Shown in pieces: positions 1 to 11,347 of a DNA stretch of 64,000 bases. The notes below the pieces were generated by a model. The model saw only the letters and a list, made by a program, of their open reading frames with translations, was not told the origin of the DNA and ran no database searches. Origin of the DNA: Henckelia pumila (lineage: Eukaryota; Streptophyta; Magnoliopsida; Lamiales; Gesneriaceae); assembly GCF_033568475.1 (NCBI RefSeq), contig NC_133123.1, forward strand, positions 22,306,622 through 22,370,621, given 5' to 3'. Made by a program: the position numbers and the translations under genes. Numbering within the stretch: position 1 is the first letter of the stretch; the number at the start of each line of letters is the position of its first letter.

Positions 1-401
1 CAGGAAAAGGCACACTGGATGTTGTTGGTTTGACTAAACTTTGCAATGTGCTGCATGTTGAAGGACTAACTACAAATTTAATAAGCATTAGCCAGCTTTG
101 TGATGATAACTTTCATGTGCAGTTTGATAAAAAACTATGCAAAGTTTTTGATAGTTCTAACATGTGTGTTATGACAGGTACGAGGTCATCTGATAATCGA
201 TACCAACTTGAAGAAGATATGACTTGTACACATTCAAAGGTGGATGAATTTAACCTTTGGCATCGAAAGTTGGGACATGAAAACTTCAAGATTTTGAAGA
301 ACTTAAGTAAGATTGATGCTGTTAGAGGTATGCCTAATTTAAAATCTAAAATTTCATTTATTTGTGAGGCATGTCAAAAAGAACAGACCAGGGTGTCACA
401 T

Positions 402-420
402 CAGATGTTGCCAACATCTG
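402..420. repeat. Perfect 19-bp palindrome CAGATGTTGCCAACATCTG in integrase region
   Basis: The nine-base arms are exact reverse complements around a central C. It is one of about ten copies of the same design in copy A (others near 1190, 1848, 2192, 2667, 3291, 3627, 4420, 4886 and 5069). The same pol position in copy B (10495-10508) has AGTGTT-AC-AACACT, so the site is kept while its arm sequence differs. Confidence 0.85.
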
Positions 421-1847
421 AGATAACACTCTGTCTTCAGCTTGTACATATGGACTCGTTGGGTCCAATGGATGTGGAAAGCTGTGGAGGGTAGAAATAT
501 TCTGTTGTTTGTGTAGATGATTTTTCACTATATACTTGGGTAAGATTTGTGAGAGAAAAATCAGTATTTGATGTTTTTAAGAATTCGCTCACAAGGATTG
601 TGAATTTTCATAAATTTAAGGTGACCAGAATTCTCACTCATTATGGTAAGGAGTTTGAAACTATTCTTTTGAGAATTTATGTGATAAGAAAGGTATTTAT
701 TATGAATTTTCTGCTCCCAAAACCCTAGAACAGAATGAATTTGTTGAAAAGAAGAATATAACTTTGCAAGAGATGGCTAGAGTGATGTTAAATTCTGAAA
801 ATATCTCAAAACATTTTTGGGCAGAAGCCTTAAACACAGCATGTCACACGTAAAATTGAGTATACTTGAGGAATGGTTCTACTATGACTTCCTAAGAAAT
901 TCTCATGGGAAAAAGGCCGAACCTTAAGTACTTTCATGTTTTTGGGTATGTATGTTACGTTTTGAATGATATTGATCATTTTGCAAAGTTTGATGATAAA
1001 AGTGACAAGTGTTTGTTCTTAGGTTATTCTCCGGATATTCAAGATTACATGATGTTTAACTTAAGAACTCGAACAATTTTTGAGTTTATTAATGTTGTTT
1101 TTGATGACTTTGCAGATCTGAAGAAGAAAACTGTCGAAGATGAAGTTTATGATCTGTTTGAAAATTCTGGAAATTTAGATGTTGTCCAAGGTGTTACAAC
1201 ACCTGTGACAACACCTCCTACAGATTCTCCAGAAAAAAAAAAAATTGAACAATCCACTGCTGAAATGAGGATGAATACAGTGAGGTCATTGGAGATGTGC
1301 ATGGAGATATGCAAACCCGAAGGAAAGAAAATGTGGATTATCGAAAGATGGCTGGACTAATTCGCATGAGCTCCACGTTTTCATAGGTAAGATTTTCGTG
1401 TTTTGTGTCAAACAGTGAATCCAAAAATGTTGGCACTGTATGGATTGTAGCAAGCACCACGTGCATGGTATGGAAGATTAACCAAATACTTGATCAATCT
1501 TGGAATCAAAAGAGGTGAGATTATTGATAAGACATTGTTTGTGCAAAAGTCTCAAGGTAATATTTTTATTTGGCAAGTTTTATATGGATGACATAATCTT
1601 TTGTGTTTCTTGTGAAAAACTTGTTGATGAATTTGTGAAGTGCATGTCGTCTACTTTTGAGATGAGTATGGTTGGTGAGTTGAGTTATTTCTTGGAGTTG
1701 CAAGTGAAACAAATGCATGATGGAATTTTTGTGTGTCAAATACAGTGTGCTAGAAATCTTGTGAAAAAGTATTTGAATGAAAATTGTAGACACATGCGTA
1801 CACCAATGAGGTCAAGTGAAAAAATGTCGAGGGAAGATGTTGCCGAA

Positions 1848-1862
1848 GGTGTTGACAACACC
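1848..1862. repeat. Perfect palindrome GGTGTTGACAACACC in RT region
   Basis: Seven-base arms around a central A, embedded in reading frame just before the LYR motif of reverse transcriptase. The related copy-B site (12432-12450) is an imperfect CAGTGTTGACAATACT. The motif belongs to the Sirevirus palindrome set. Confidence 0.85.
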
Positions 1863-2169
1863 CTTTACAGATGCATAATTGGAAGTATCTTGTTTTTTTT
1901 GTGCTACTGGGCTAGATATCATGTTTAGTTGTATGTTTGTGTACTGTGATAATTCAAGCGTTATTGATATATGCAAAAATCCAATACAACACTCTCGAAC
2001 AAAACACATAGACATTTGACATCACTTCATTAGAGATTTGGTCGAGAAAGGCATGATCTGTATTGAGTTTATTAGAACTGATAGACAATTAGCTGATATT
2101 TTCACCAAAGCATTGTATTTAGAGAGCTTTTTCAATCTAAGGAAGTTTCTCAATTTGTGTGCATTATAG

Positions 2170-3221
2170 ACAGAACTGAGATGTTGTTTGGAGTGTTGCC
2201 AACACCCTGCGACAACACCTTTTCATGCATGTGCATCTTTAGGATCATTAGGCATGTTGCATTCATGCATACACTCTGTTTTGTGAAGTGTTTGATACTT
2301 TGTAATCATTGACAAATTTTCACTCAGGATTCTTTGCAAATTGTTTTACAGTTTAATGAGATTTAACTGAAGAAGAGTTCTGACTAAATCACGAAGTAGT
2401 GGAGGGATGTTTGTGTAATATTCCATGATCCCGTCCCAAGTGAAAAGTAATTTCGCAAATTCAAAAACTCAAAATAACAAAAAAAAGGTTCACCATAATA
2501 AATTCAATCATCAAATTTGATTGAAAATCAGAAGCAAATGGAAAAAGCTACCTAAAGGGGTCCGTTGAAGATCGTTTCTTTAGTGTGCAGGCTACCACTT
2601 CTGTAATAAGAATTTTATGAATGTCTGGAAATCAAAGTTTTTGAGAATCCTGAAGTGTTGTTGGAAGATGTTGCCAACATCGTGGATAACACCTCATTTG
2701 TCAACATATTTGTTTTTGCATGTGATTGCATTTTATTTCATTGTTACACTCTGTTTTTAGACATAATTAGGACATGCATATTTATTTTATGGTGAATATA
2801 TCTTGCTAAGAAGTTTGAAGTTCGAAATAAGCAAAATTTAGTGATTTGCCCAATCCACTAATATTTCGAATTGTTTTTTGATCGAAAGTGTTTTAGTGGA
2901 GTTTATTTCGATGTGGAGTTTCTTTATGAAAATTTTGTGAAAATCAATTGGCTTGATTTATTGCCTTAACTCAAAAATTTGTTGCCATAATAATTTCAAA
3001 CTCCATTTTAACATTGGCAATTGTTACTGTTAGGGAACATTAATTGTGACCGAGTGATTAAGCGGTGAAGGGTTTGTTGTTAGATTTGATCTTATCATCA
3101 TATTATTTATGGATTTGTTACTCTTTGCTCACCCTCACCACATTATCACTTCTAGAGAATTTTTTTCGGTCCTTGCATTATTGTTAAATTCTTCTCTTCT
3201 TATTCTAACTATTCAAAATTT
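2170..3221 (+). other. Spacer between pol and third ORF of copy A
   Basis: No coding potential is seen. It aligns in patches with 13109-14130 of copy B, including the phrase around 'ccacgaagtagtggagggatgtt' (2390-2410), 'gctacctaaa' and 'gtgtgcaggctaccacttctg' (2586-2602). It holds two palindromes of the family (2192-2206 and 2667-2681). The function is unknown; in Sireviruses this stretch lies upstream of the extra ORF. Confidence 0.6.
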
Positions 3222-4614
3222 TATGGCAGAGAAGAATTTTGATTCACTGATATTCAAACAGAGATGGGCTACAAAGAAGATGTTGAGCCAGATGTTGACA
3301 ACACCTCTGACAACATCTTAGAGGATGATTTTTTTTTTTAAATTGAGATATTTGATGGTCATTTTTAATGCTGCTGATCCATCTTTGATGGTCATTTTTA
3401 CTACTGCTGATCCATCCCTTGCATTCTCTGATGAAGGCCTTAAGGAATCTGCCTCAAAAGCAGATGTTGCATCAGATGCTGCTGACATTCCTGCTGAAAA
3501 CTTAGATGAGAAGTATTTGAATATGGTAGAATTTTTCAAAATTCGGAATTTGCTGGCTACTGTCACTGTTGCTGCAACTTTTTGTAGGAAGCCGGTGTTG
3601 CTGTTTCTGCAGAAGATGTTTTTGAAGGTGTTGCTAGCACCCTGGACAACACCTTGGATGAAGACTACCGAGTAAGCCAATCCTATTACTCTGTTGTTTT
3701 TTCTGAGAATGCTGCAAATGATTGACAACACTATGCCAATTGTGACTTCTTTGAGGACCACATCATTGATTTGGAAGCATATGGCGCACAAAATCTGGTA
3801 AGAATTTTCCAACTCAGAAATATGTTCGCTACTGTGACATATGCTACTCTTTACTGTAGACCTATGGTCTTGGAATTCTACTGCAATTTGACTGAAGTTG
3901 TGCCGAACCCTCTTTCGCAAAATTTGGGAAAATTCATGTGAGGGTTCAGATTTTTGAGTTTAGTCCTGCTCTGATAAGATAGCAAAATTTGGGAAAATTC
4001 ATGTGAGGGTTCAGATTTTAAACTCACCCGAGGTGGAAGAAGATGTGCAGCCTGCTCTGATAAGATAGCTTATGTTCTTCGCAAGACTGCGATCAAGAAT
4101 TGGACTCTGTCCATAAATTCCACGTTTGTCACCAAACAACAAGCTGGTGTGTTGTTTGCTATAGGAACTGGAGCAACTTTGAACTTTGGAAAGCTTGTGT
4201 TTTACTACAGTTATGCAATATGCAAAATGTGGGTTGGTATCTTACATGCTCCTGTTTCCTTCTTTGATATTTGTTGTTCTAGTATCTCAATAGTTTGAAA
4301 AGGATGATGATGAGCCTTTATCTGCTATTGTTCTGAAGCTTGCACCTACATTACTTAGAGGTAACATGAAATTGGACCTACCTTGGTCAGAAACAGGTGC
4401 TGCTGCAGATGCTGTGGCAGATGTTGCCAACACCTCCCCTGCCACTGCCATATTTGTCCATCCTACTTCAACAGCTGGATTATGTCTTTATTTAATCCCA
4501 GATGCTGCATGTTGAACAGAATATTTTACAAGCCAAAGCAGACATTTCTTACTATAAAGCTCTTCTGTCTCAATATCGAATTTTTTCTTGGTGTAGGTAC
4601 CTCTTCTGGATAAA
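3222..4614 (+). pseudogene. Remnant of Sirevirus third ORF (env-like / plant transposon-protein domain)
   Basis: Frames here encode pieces that match the intact ORF at 14131-16017: ATVTVAATFCRKPVL (3547 region), the segment around MVLEFYCNL (3868-3900), the stretch TFVTKQQAGVLFAIGTGA (4120-4170), and KLAPTLLRGNMKLDLPW (4337-4386). Stops, frameshifts and a local duplication at 3917-4069 break it. The downstream aaaaagggggag at 4612-4623 matches the same spot at the end of the intact copy. No product is expected. Confidence 0.75.
3917..4069 (+). repeat. Local interleaved duplication inside third-ORF remnant
   Basis: A block of about 37 bp beginning gcaaaatttgggaaaattc occurs at 3917 and again at 3982. 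A second block, cctgctctgataagatagc, occurs at 3964 and 4051. The interleaving shows a tandem duplication with later change. It is absent from copy B and has helped destroy the frame. Confidence 0.75.
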
Positions 4615-4924
4615 AAGGGGGAGAAGATATTGAATCTGGTGGCTCTAGCTCTGATGGAGAAGATAGTGACTCTGGTTCTGAAGGAGAAGAAGCTAGTTCT
4701 GGCGAAGAAAATGATAGATCGTCACAGAGCATTAAGTTTAATTTTTTTGTGGTTTATTTTGCTCTGCTCTGATTTGTCTTTATGTTTTTGCTCTGATCTG
4801 GTTCTAATCAATGTTAGCTTGTTTGATTATGACTCTCTAAATTGTTCTAAGTTTTTTTTTTACTCTGAATTAGGTGTTGTGAGGAGATGTTGGGAACATC
4901 CTCGTCAACATCCAAGCTTTGACT

Positions 4925-5233
4925 AAGGGGGAGAATGTATTTTCGTATTCAGGGAGATAATTGATATTTAGGAGAGGTGTGATGTGTGCTGAATTGATTA
5001 AATATGTTTTGTGATTCACTTCTAAACATGTATTAAGTATTTTCTGATCTCATCAAGTATTGTGTGCAGGTGTTGCCAACATTCTTGACAACACTCAGAA
5101 TTGAAAGATCAAATTCAGGGGGAGAATTGATTTGAGAAGTTTGAACTCAGAGGGAGTTCTGAGAATTAAAATTCAGGGGGAGTTGCTGAATTGGTTTTAG
5201 ATGTTTTGTCCAGAAAGGCAAAAAGGGAGAGAT
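4925..5233 (+). promoter_or_regulatory. Multiple polypurine tracts (mPPT) before copy A 3' LTR
   Basis: AAGGGGGAG at 4925-4933, CAGGGGGAG at 5116-5124 and 5174-5182, with degenerate cagagggag near 5150 and aagggagag at 5222-5230 immediately before the LTR start. Repeated polypurine tracts are a described feature of Sireviruses and prime plus-strand DNA synthesis. A palindrome (5069-5083) lies among them. Confidence 0.7.
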
Positions 5234-5888
5234 TGAAAGGATAATTATTTCTTGATATCTTTCCATGTTTTGAAAGATTGTATTAATGTGTTTTGTTTTT
5301 CTAGGATTGATAGTTAAAATTGTGTTTCTTATCTATATGCTTGATATATTTTAAACTATGAATAGTTTTGATTTGAATTAAGATAATATAATTTTCCTAG
5401 ATTTAAAATATGGTTTCTTGGACTTGAAGTTTAGATCTTTTTAAATATCTTATTATTTGAAATATTTTAAATTAGGAATTGTTTTGAATTGATATAATAT
5501 AATTTTCCTATATTTAAAATAAGATTGATTTGTTTAATTATGATAGGAATTATCTTATATTAAATAACTAGATTTAGTCGTTTGATATTTTTTTGTAGGA
5601 GATATATTTGGACTTATCATAATATATATCTATCTCCTAACTTATCTTTATTTTCTTATCATTGTAGATTCAAGTTTGAATTAAGGAAACAAGATCAAGA
5701 CTCTTTTTGGAGATAAAATTTGTACACGCTTAAATAGAAGAAGAGGACGTAGAGATCGGTGGTTTGGAGAAAAACGAGAGAGCGCAGAAAAAAGAGATCA
5801 AACCATATATGAGGATTTGAGCGTACAAAATAAAAGACACGACCAAGTGAGATTTTCTAGAGAGCTTCTGAGCGTACATCTTACAATA
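5234..5888 (+). repeat. Probable 3' LTR remnant of copy A
   Basis: It begins TGAAAGG directly after the last polypurine tract, exactly where copy B's LTR begins TGAAAGATC. It is AT-rich, then contains a possible TATA-like ttaaatagaag (about 5730) followed by purine-rich leader-like DNA. It does not align with the copy B LTR and no matching 5' LTR is in the window, so the right edge is a guess. Confidence 0.4.
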
Positions 5889-7225
5889 TGGCCTAGTTTT
5901 CTAACCAGCCCACACTACTTAATTTTTTTAAAAAAAAATTGTGAAGCCCAGTAGCCCAATATGCATTTGGATTGACCCAAATTTTGTTTTCTTAATAATT
6001 GCAATTCCACCTTGCACAAATCTTCTTCTGCCAACTGCGATGACTCAAGTCGGGACCTTTCTGAATCGGCCGCTTCTCTCAAGTCTCATCCTTCAAAGAT
6101 CGTCGTCACTCGTCCGGGGCCAGATATTGAACTTCTTATTTATTGTTTAATTAAAAGTTTTAATTATATGTTAATTATTGAGAATGATGAATAATCACGA
6201 TTCACGTGAGGGCCATTGACATTTGACAATTTAGCATTCTTTTTTTTTTCCGGACACAGTGTGTTGTGTTTTTCTTTTCTTTTTTAATTTTGATACATAA
6301 TTATTGGGTTTTTTTGTTGAAACAATATTGGTTTTTAGTAATTGATCAAATGAAAGTTGTTTTGTGTTTGTTTTATTCTTAATTATTTTGTTGCATTGAC
6401 CTATAATTTGTTTTATTTCATTGTATGAATTCACTCTAAACATTTATAATTTTTTTATTTTGTTAGGAAATCAATATATCTACGATGCATAGATTTTATA
6501 AAAGAAAAAATCCAGAACCAGGAAGACAAAGCAGTTGAGATATTAGAGTGGTTGAAGAATTTGATTTTTCACAGTCACAACTACCGACAGATCTTGGATT
6601 AAGGACTCCAATTTGTACTTATAATGCCAACATTAGGGATCAAGTTCGAATGGCATATAGCATCATTGCCTACACTGAACAATATTTCTAGCTCCGTCTG
6701 CACTTACCTGCAGCGCGGGTAAAAGCTGTAACAATGTTACAATTTTAATCCTATATATTTTTTTTGAATCAATGATGCTACGTAACTACGTTTTGACGAT
6801 CAATATAGTCATTTTCGCCAACAATATGCAATTAAATGACTACTACCATTGTTAAATGTTTTATCATTACGTTCATAAACACATTTACATTTAAGAGAGA
6901 TTTTTCGACCCTTTATTGAAAAAAATTTAGCAATGATAGTACTGATTTAATTACAAGATTTTGAGGAACAAAAACTAAAGTTGATCACCAAAACATGGTT
7001 ACGTGATTATAATTGATTCAACAAAAGATGCATGACTAAAATTGTCGTAGCTCAATCCATACAACACTAAAATTGACCTTTTTTTTTTTTACTATTTTAA
7101 AATTCAATCCTACTTTTATCATATATTTTAAATTAAAGAAAATTCATTAATTTGAAAATAACAAATATTATTGTGTTTAGCCAACTCTTTAAACATGTAA
7201 CGCGTACAAAGGGATTAGTTATAAT
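5889..7225. other. AT-rich intergenic sequence
   Basis: Apart from the hAT-like fragment at 6485-6691 I see only AT-rich DNA, short homopolymers and no convincing reading frame. Short ORFs here lack domain character. Confidence 0.5.
6485..6691 (+). pseudogene. N-terminal fragment of hAT-type (ZMYM1/TTF-finger-like) transposase
   Basis: The frame from ATG 6485 reads MHRFYKRKNPEP, then a TGA after RQSS, then LPTDLGLRTPICTYNANIRDQVR, ending at TAG 6689-6691. The pattern 'M-x-R-F-[FY]-K-R-K' followed by 'LP-D-G-R-PI-Y--N-RD-[VI]R-AY' is typical of the start of plant hAT-dimer proteins annotated as zinc finger MYM-type or TTF-type (recalled family pattern). The rest of the gene (TTF finger, DDE domain, dimerisation region) is not found downstream, so this is a broken 5' exon piece. 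Confidence 0.6.
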
Positions 7226-7230
7226 ATATG

Positions 7231-8001
7231 TGAAAGATCGTGTTGTGCACATGTCTTTTAAATTATTTTCTTATTACATTCGATTTTTATCTTTGGAGTT
7301 TTGCCTTTCTTAGACAAGTGTTAAAGTTGGTAATATTGATTAAATCTGATACGAAATATTCAATATCTAATGATATTTTGTTTCCCTGATATGTAGGTTC
7401 TTATTTATGGAAACAATTTGAAGTTCTATTTAAAGGAGTGCATAGGATCGATCAAAGCCGACAATCAAGAATTAAGAGAGTGAAATATAGAGAGCAAAAT
7501 ACATAGAGAAAGTACTGCAGAAATTCTAAAGTATTTAAGAACAATCGTTGAAGAATTTCTGAAGTGTTCATCGCTACTACACTGTGTTGCCGAGTAGTGT
7601 TGGAAACACTGAAGAACACACGAGTGAAGTATTGTTCAGAAAGTGTTTCTTTGGTTTTCGTTTTTTGGCTTAGTACTTACTATTAATGTTTTATTCTAGT
7701 TCTTACTAGTTTTTAGGAAGTCTTTTATTTTCTCAATTTGTTGAGAAAAATAGTTTTTCATAAAACAATCACTAGTTGGTTTTTGTAAACTGATTTTATT
7801 TTTCTAGTGATTATTTCGCCATGAGGCATCGCGCAAGTACTTGATACTTGTGCATAATTATCTGTGTTATTGTTTACTTTTGCTATTAGTTAAATAATCT
7901 GTTGCACAGTGTTATCGTGAAGTGTTGACAATACTAACAGATAACACTCACTCAAAAAGTTTTCTGGTATTTCTGTGATTTTAGACTGTCCAAACCTAAC
8001 A
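7231..8001 (+). repeat. 5' LTR of Sirevirus copy B
   Basis: The boundary is fixed by the target duplication on the left and by loss of identity with the 3' LTR on the right. A TATA-like ctatttaaag lies at 7426-7435. The palindrome AGTGTTGGAAACACT lies at 7596-7610. A nested inverted repeat sits near the end: an outer pair AGTGTTATC / GATAACACT (7908-7916 and 7940-7948) around AGTGTTGACAATACT (7921-7935). Confidence 0.95.
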
Positions 8002-8003
8002 AG

Positions 8004-8015
8004 TGGCATCAGAGA
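8004..8015 (+). promoter_or_regulatory. Primer-binding site (tRNA-iMet type)
   Basis: TGGCATCAGAGA starts two bases after the 5' LTR and differs by little from the plant copia consensus TGGTATCAGAGC, the complement of the initiator tRNA-Met 3' end. It primes minus-strand synthesis. Confidence 0.8.
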
Positions 8016-9842
8016 CATTCACTTGACGATACTAAGTGTGATTCTGTTTTTGTGTTTGACAGGACATCATAATGGAAATACCTTATTCAGGAACTGCTCA
8101 ATGTCCTCCAACCTTGGATGGATCCAACTATGCTATCTGGAAAGTCAGGATGCGTGTTTACATCAAATCGATTGATGAAAGGGCATGGCAACGTGTGCTA
8201 CAAGGCTGGAATCCACCAAGAAAAACTGATGGAGAAGGAGACTTTCCACTCAAACCAGAAACAGAATGGAATGCCGAAGAAACTGCTGCTTCGAATATGA
8301 ACAACAAAGCCCTTAATGCTATTTTCACTGCTCTTGATTCTAATATGTTTTCTCTGGTCACTAATTGTGTTTGTGCTAAACAGGCTTGGGAAACACTTCA
8401 AATGCACCGTGAAGGATCCGATAGTGTGCGTCGAACCAAAAGAAGGATTCTCACTACTCAGTTTGAAAATCTGAGAATGGAAGAAAGTGAGACGATTGAT
8501 AATTATGAACGCCGCTTGAGGAAGATTGAAAATAAGGCAATTGATCTTGGTGATGCTATTTCGAATGAACGACTTGTGAGCAAAGTGTTGAGATCACTGC
8601 CTGAAAGATTTCAAATGAAGATTTGTGCAATTGATGAATCAAAAGACAGATCAATTCTGGGATTGGATGAATTGATGAGTTCACTACGAACATATGAGTT
8701 GAAGATGAATGTAGGGAAAAAGGACAAAGATAAGTCTATTGCACTTCAAGTTTCTAACGACTCATATAATGATTTTGTTGATTTGACACAGGGAGTAAAC
8801 GAGTCTGATCTAGGAGATGATTCCATTGCCTTTCTTACCAAACAATTTGGTACCTATTTGAAAAGGATGAGAGATTCAAAGAAACCTGGTCAGAAGCCCA
8901 AAGTTTTAAATACTCCTGCTGTTGGAAAACCCTTAAGAATCGATGGACCAGAACAGAATACCATCCCATCAAAGAGTCAAAATCGATTTCAGAATGAAGG
9001 AAAAACCTTGAATAACTCAAAGAGGTTTGAGTCTGTGAAGTGTCATGAGTGCACTAGCTTCGGTCACTTTGCTAATGAGTGTCCAACCAGACTTCGCAAA
9101 GGAATGAGTGCTTCCCTAAGTGATGATGAAGATGAGGAGGGTACAGAACAAGGAGATGATGAGACTCACAATGCACTATTAGTTCTGGTACAGCAGAAAA
9201 GCAGTGTTTTCACAGGTGTCCCACCACTTGGTCACAACACTGACCAAAATTTATTATGTCTGAATGCATCTGTTTCTGGAGACTCAAATCAGGAAGCTGG
9301 TGAAGTAGAACTTTCTTGGGATAATGCTCAGAAGATGTATGAAGAATTGTATAATGATTGGATAGTAAGGAACAAGTCAAATTCTGTTTTAACAAAGGAG
9401 AGCAGTGAACTAAAAGCTTCAGTGGCTAGACTTGAAGTTGTGTTGAGCAAGAAGGATTTAGAACTTGGCAAGGTTAAAGAAGAGCTTGGAAGAGCCAATG
9501 CAACTCTTGCAAAGTTTAATTCAAGCAAAACCAAGCTGGATTCAATTCTGATGATGGGAAAAGATGATAAAGCTGGTCTAGGCTTTCATAATAGCAAGTT
9601 TGAAGAAGGGGAGTCATCAAAAACTATTTTTGTCAAGGAGAACAATAACTCTGTTAAGAATCCAACTGTAATTCCAAAAGAAAAACCAATTCCTTTGAAG
9701 ACACAAGCTCCTGTTCAGAGGAAAAATCAAAGGAAGCGTAGGTTTGTTTGTCATTACTGTCACAAGCAAGGTCACATCAAGCCTTACTGTTTCAAACTCA
9801 GGTATGACTATATGTACTGGAATTTCAGGCAAGAGCTGTCAT

Positions 9843-9859
9843 CAGTGTTGCCAACACTG
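9843..9859. repeat. Perfect 17-bp palindrome CAGTGTTGCCAACACTG in gag
   Basis: Eight-base arms around a C, located in coding sequence just after the second zinc knuckle region. The identical 17-mer recurs at 14925-14941 and 15768-15784 in the third ORF, and close variants occur in pol, spacers and LTRs. Confidence 0.95.
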
Positions 9860-11280
9860 AACCAGAACAATGCCAGGAGGAAAAATACTGAGAAAAAGGT
9901 TTGGGTACCAAAAGCTAAATCCAGTTGTAATGTTGTTTATACTTCCTTGAAAACTAATGTTGCAGGTCATTGGTACTTCGACAGTGGCAGTTCACGCCAC
10001 ATGACAGGATTGAAGAAGTATCTTTTTGACTATGTTGAACAGGATAAAGGAAAAGTGACTAATATAGGAGGAGCTAATGGAAAGATTGTTGGAAAAGGCA
10101 CATTGAATGTAGAAGGACTGCCTAAGCTTCACAATGTTCTACATGTTGAAGGATTAAATGCTAATATTATTAGCATTAGTCAACTTTGTGATGATGATCT
10201 TATTGTTAAATTTGATAAGAATCTATGTCAAGTATTTGATAAAAGTAACTCGTGTGTTTTGACAGGAACTAGATCATCGGACAACTGTTATCAACTTGGA
10301 GAAGAAATTGCTTGTAAATTCACTAAGATTGATGATTTGAATTTGTGGTATCAAAAGTTAGGACATGCTAACTTCAAAGCTCTGAAGAAACTGAGCAAGT
10401 ATGAAGCTGTTCGTGGGATGCCAAATTTGACTTTTGGAGTTCCATACGTGTGTGGAGACTGTCAAAAAGATAAGCAAACTCGTGTGTCACATCTAGTGTT
10501 ACAACACTGTAGGACAACACGATGTCTTGAACTCTTACGCATGGATTTAATGGGACCTATGGAGGTTGAAAGCTGTGGAGGTAAGAAGTATTCATTTGTA
10601 TGTGTTGATGACTTTTCAAGGTACTCATGGGTAAGTTTTTTAAGAGAAAAGTCTGAGACTTTCGATTCTTTCAAAAAATTGATAAAGCAGATCACTAATC
10701 TGTTTGCTTTGAAGGTTATCAGGATTCGAACTGACCATGGTAAGGAATTTGAAAACTCATTGTTTGAGCAATTCTGTGAAAAGGAAGGAATATCACATGA
10801 ATATTCAGCACCAAAGACACCTCAACAGAATGGCATTGCCGAAAGGAAAAACAAAACCCTCCAATAGATGGCAAGGGTTATGCTAAGCTCAAAAAATATT
10901 GCAATAAGATTTTGGGCTGAGGCTTTAAATACTGCTTGTCACATATCCAATAGGGTGTATTTAAGGAAAGGTTCTACTATGACTTCCTATGAAATTCTCA
11001 TGGAAAAGAGGCCTAACCTTAAATATTTTCATATTTTTGGATGCATATGTTATGTTTTGAATGACAGGATGCAGTTGGCTAAGTTTGATTCAAAAAGCGA
11101 TAAGTGTTTATTTCTTGGATATGCTTTGAATAGTCGAGCTTATCGTGTGTTTAACTTGAGAACTAGAACTATCATTGAATCTATTAACGTGGTATTTGAT
11201 GATTATGCAGATCTGAAAGGGAAAACAATTGAAGACCATATTGATGATCTTCTAGATACTGTTGCTCCACAGACTGATTC

Positions 11281-11347
11281 CAGTGTTGTCAATAGTGTTG
11301 TCCCACCTGAAAAATCACCCAGCACAACACTGAGTCCAACACTGACT
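11281..11347. repeat. Cluster of half-palindromes in the integrase-RT linker
   Basis: Within 67 bp are CAGTGTTG, AGTGTTG, CACAACACTG and CCAACACTG, i.e. two forward and two reverse half-sites. They fall in the non-conserved linker between integrase and RT, where copy A has GGTGTTACAACACC (1190-1203). This suggests the motif is kept where protein constraint is weak. Confidence 0.8.

Larger units (their letters stand above)
3..2169 (+). pseudogene. copia gag-pol remnant (pre-integrase, integrase, RT, RNase H pieces)
   Basis: Residues such as WHRKLGHENF and CEACQKEQTRVSH mark the GAG-pre-integrase and zinc-binding integrase region at 3-490. A TAG at 492 and further stops break the integrase core (490-900), whose remains continue at 905-1360. 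Comparison with copy B shows two deletions: about 420 bp at position ~1435 removes the N-terminal half of reverse transcriptase, and 355 bp at ~1930 removes most of RNase H between the motif before GSIL and YCDNSS. The YVDD box of RT is changed to YMDD (1579 region). The end, near HSRTKHIDI and the final RNase H segment, is recognisable to 2169. No functional product is expected. Confidence 0.85.
1..5888 (+). mobile_element. Sirevirus-type Ty1/copia retrotransposon, copy A (decayed, 5' end outside window)
   Basis: The window opens inside a Ty1/copia element of the same family as the complete copy at 7231-17051. In order it shows GAG-pre-integrase, integrase, part of reverse transcriptase and RNase H, a long spacer, a broken third ORF, several polypurine tracts and a probable 3' LTR. 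Nearly every stretch can be matched in order to copy B. It is much older: it has many stop codons, frameshifts and two large internal deletions. The third ORF, the repeated GGGGGAG tracts and the long gag place both copies in the Sirevirus lineage (family knowledge). The right limit, about 5888, is approximate because the LTR is too diverged from copy B to align and its partner LTR is outside the window. Confidence 0.85.

Noticed and set aside
3318-3920. 200-codon minus-strand frame opposite the copy A third-ORF remnant
   Set aside because: It is the antisense shadow of sequence that aligns with the plus-strand third ORF of copy B.
5941-6194. Overlapping short frames with hydrophobic residues
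   Set aside because: No homology or start context; AT-rich spacer next to a transposon relic.
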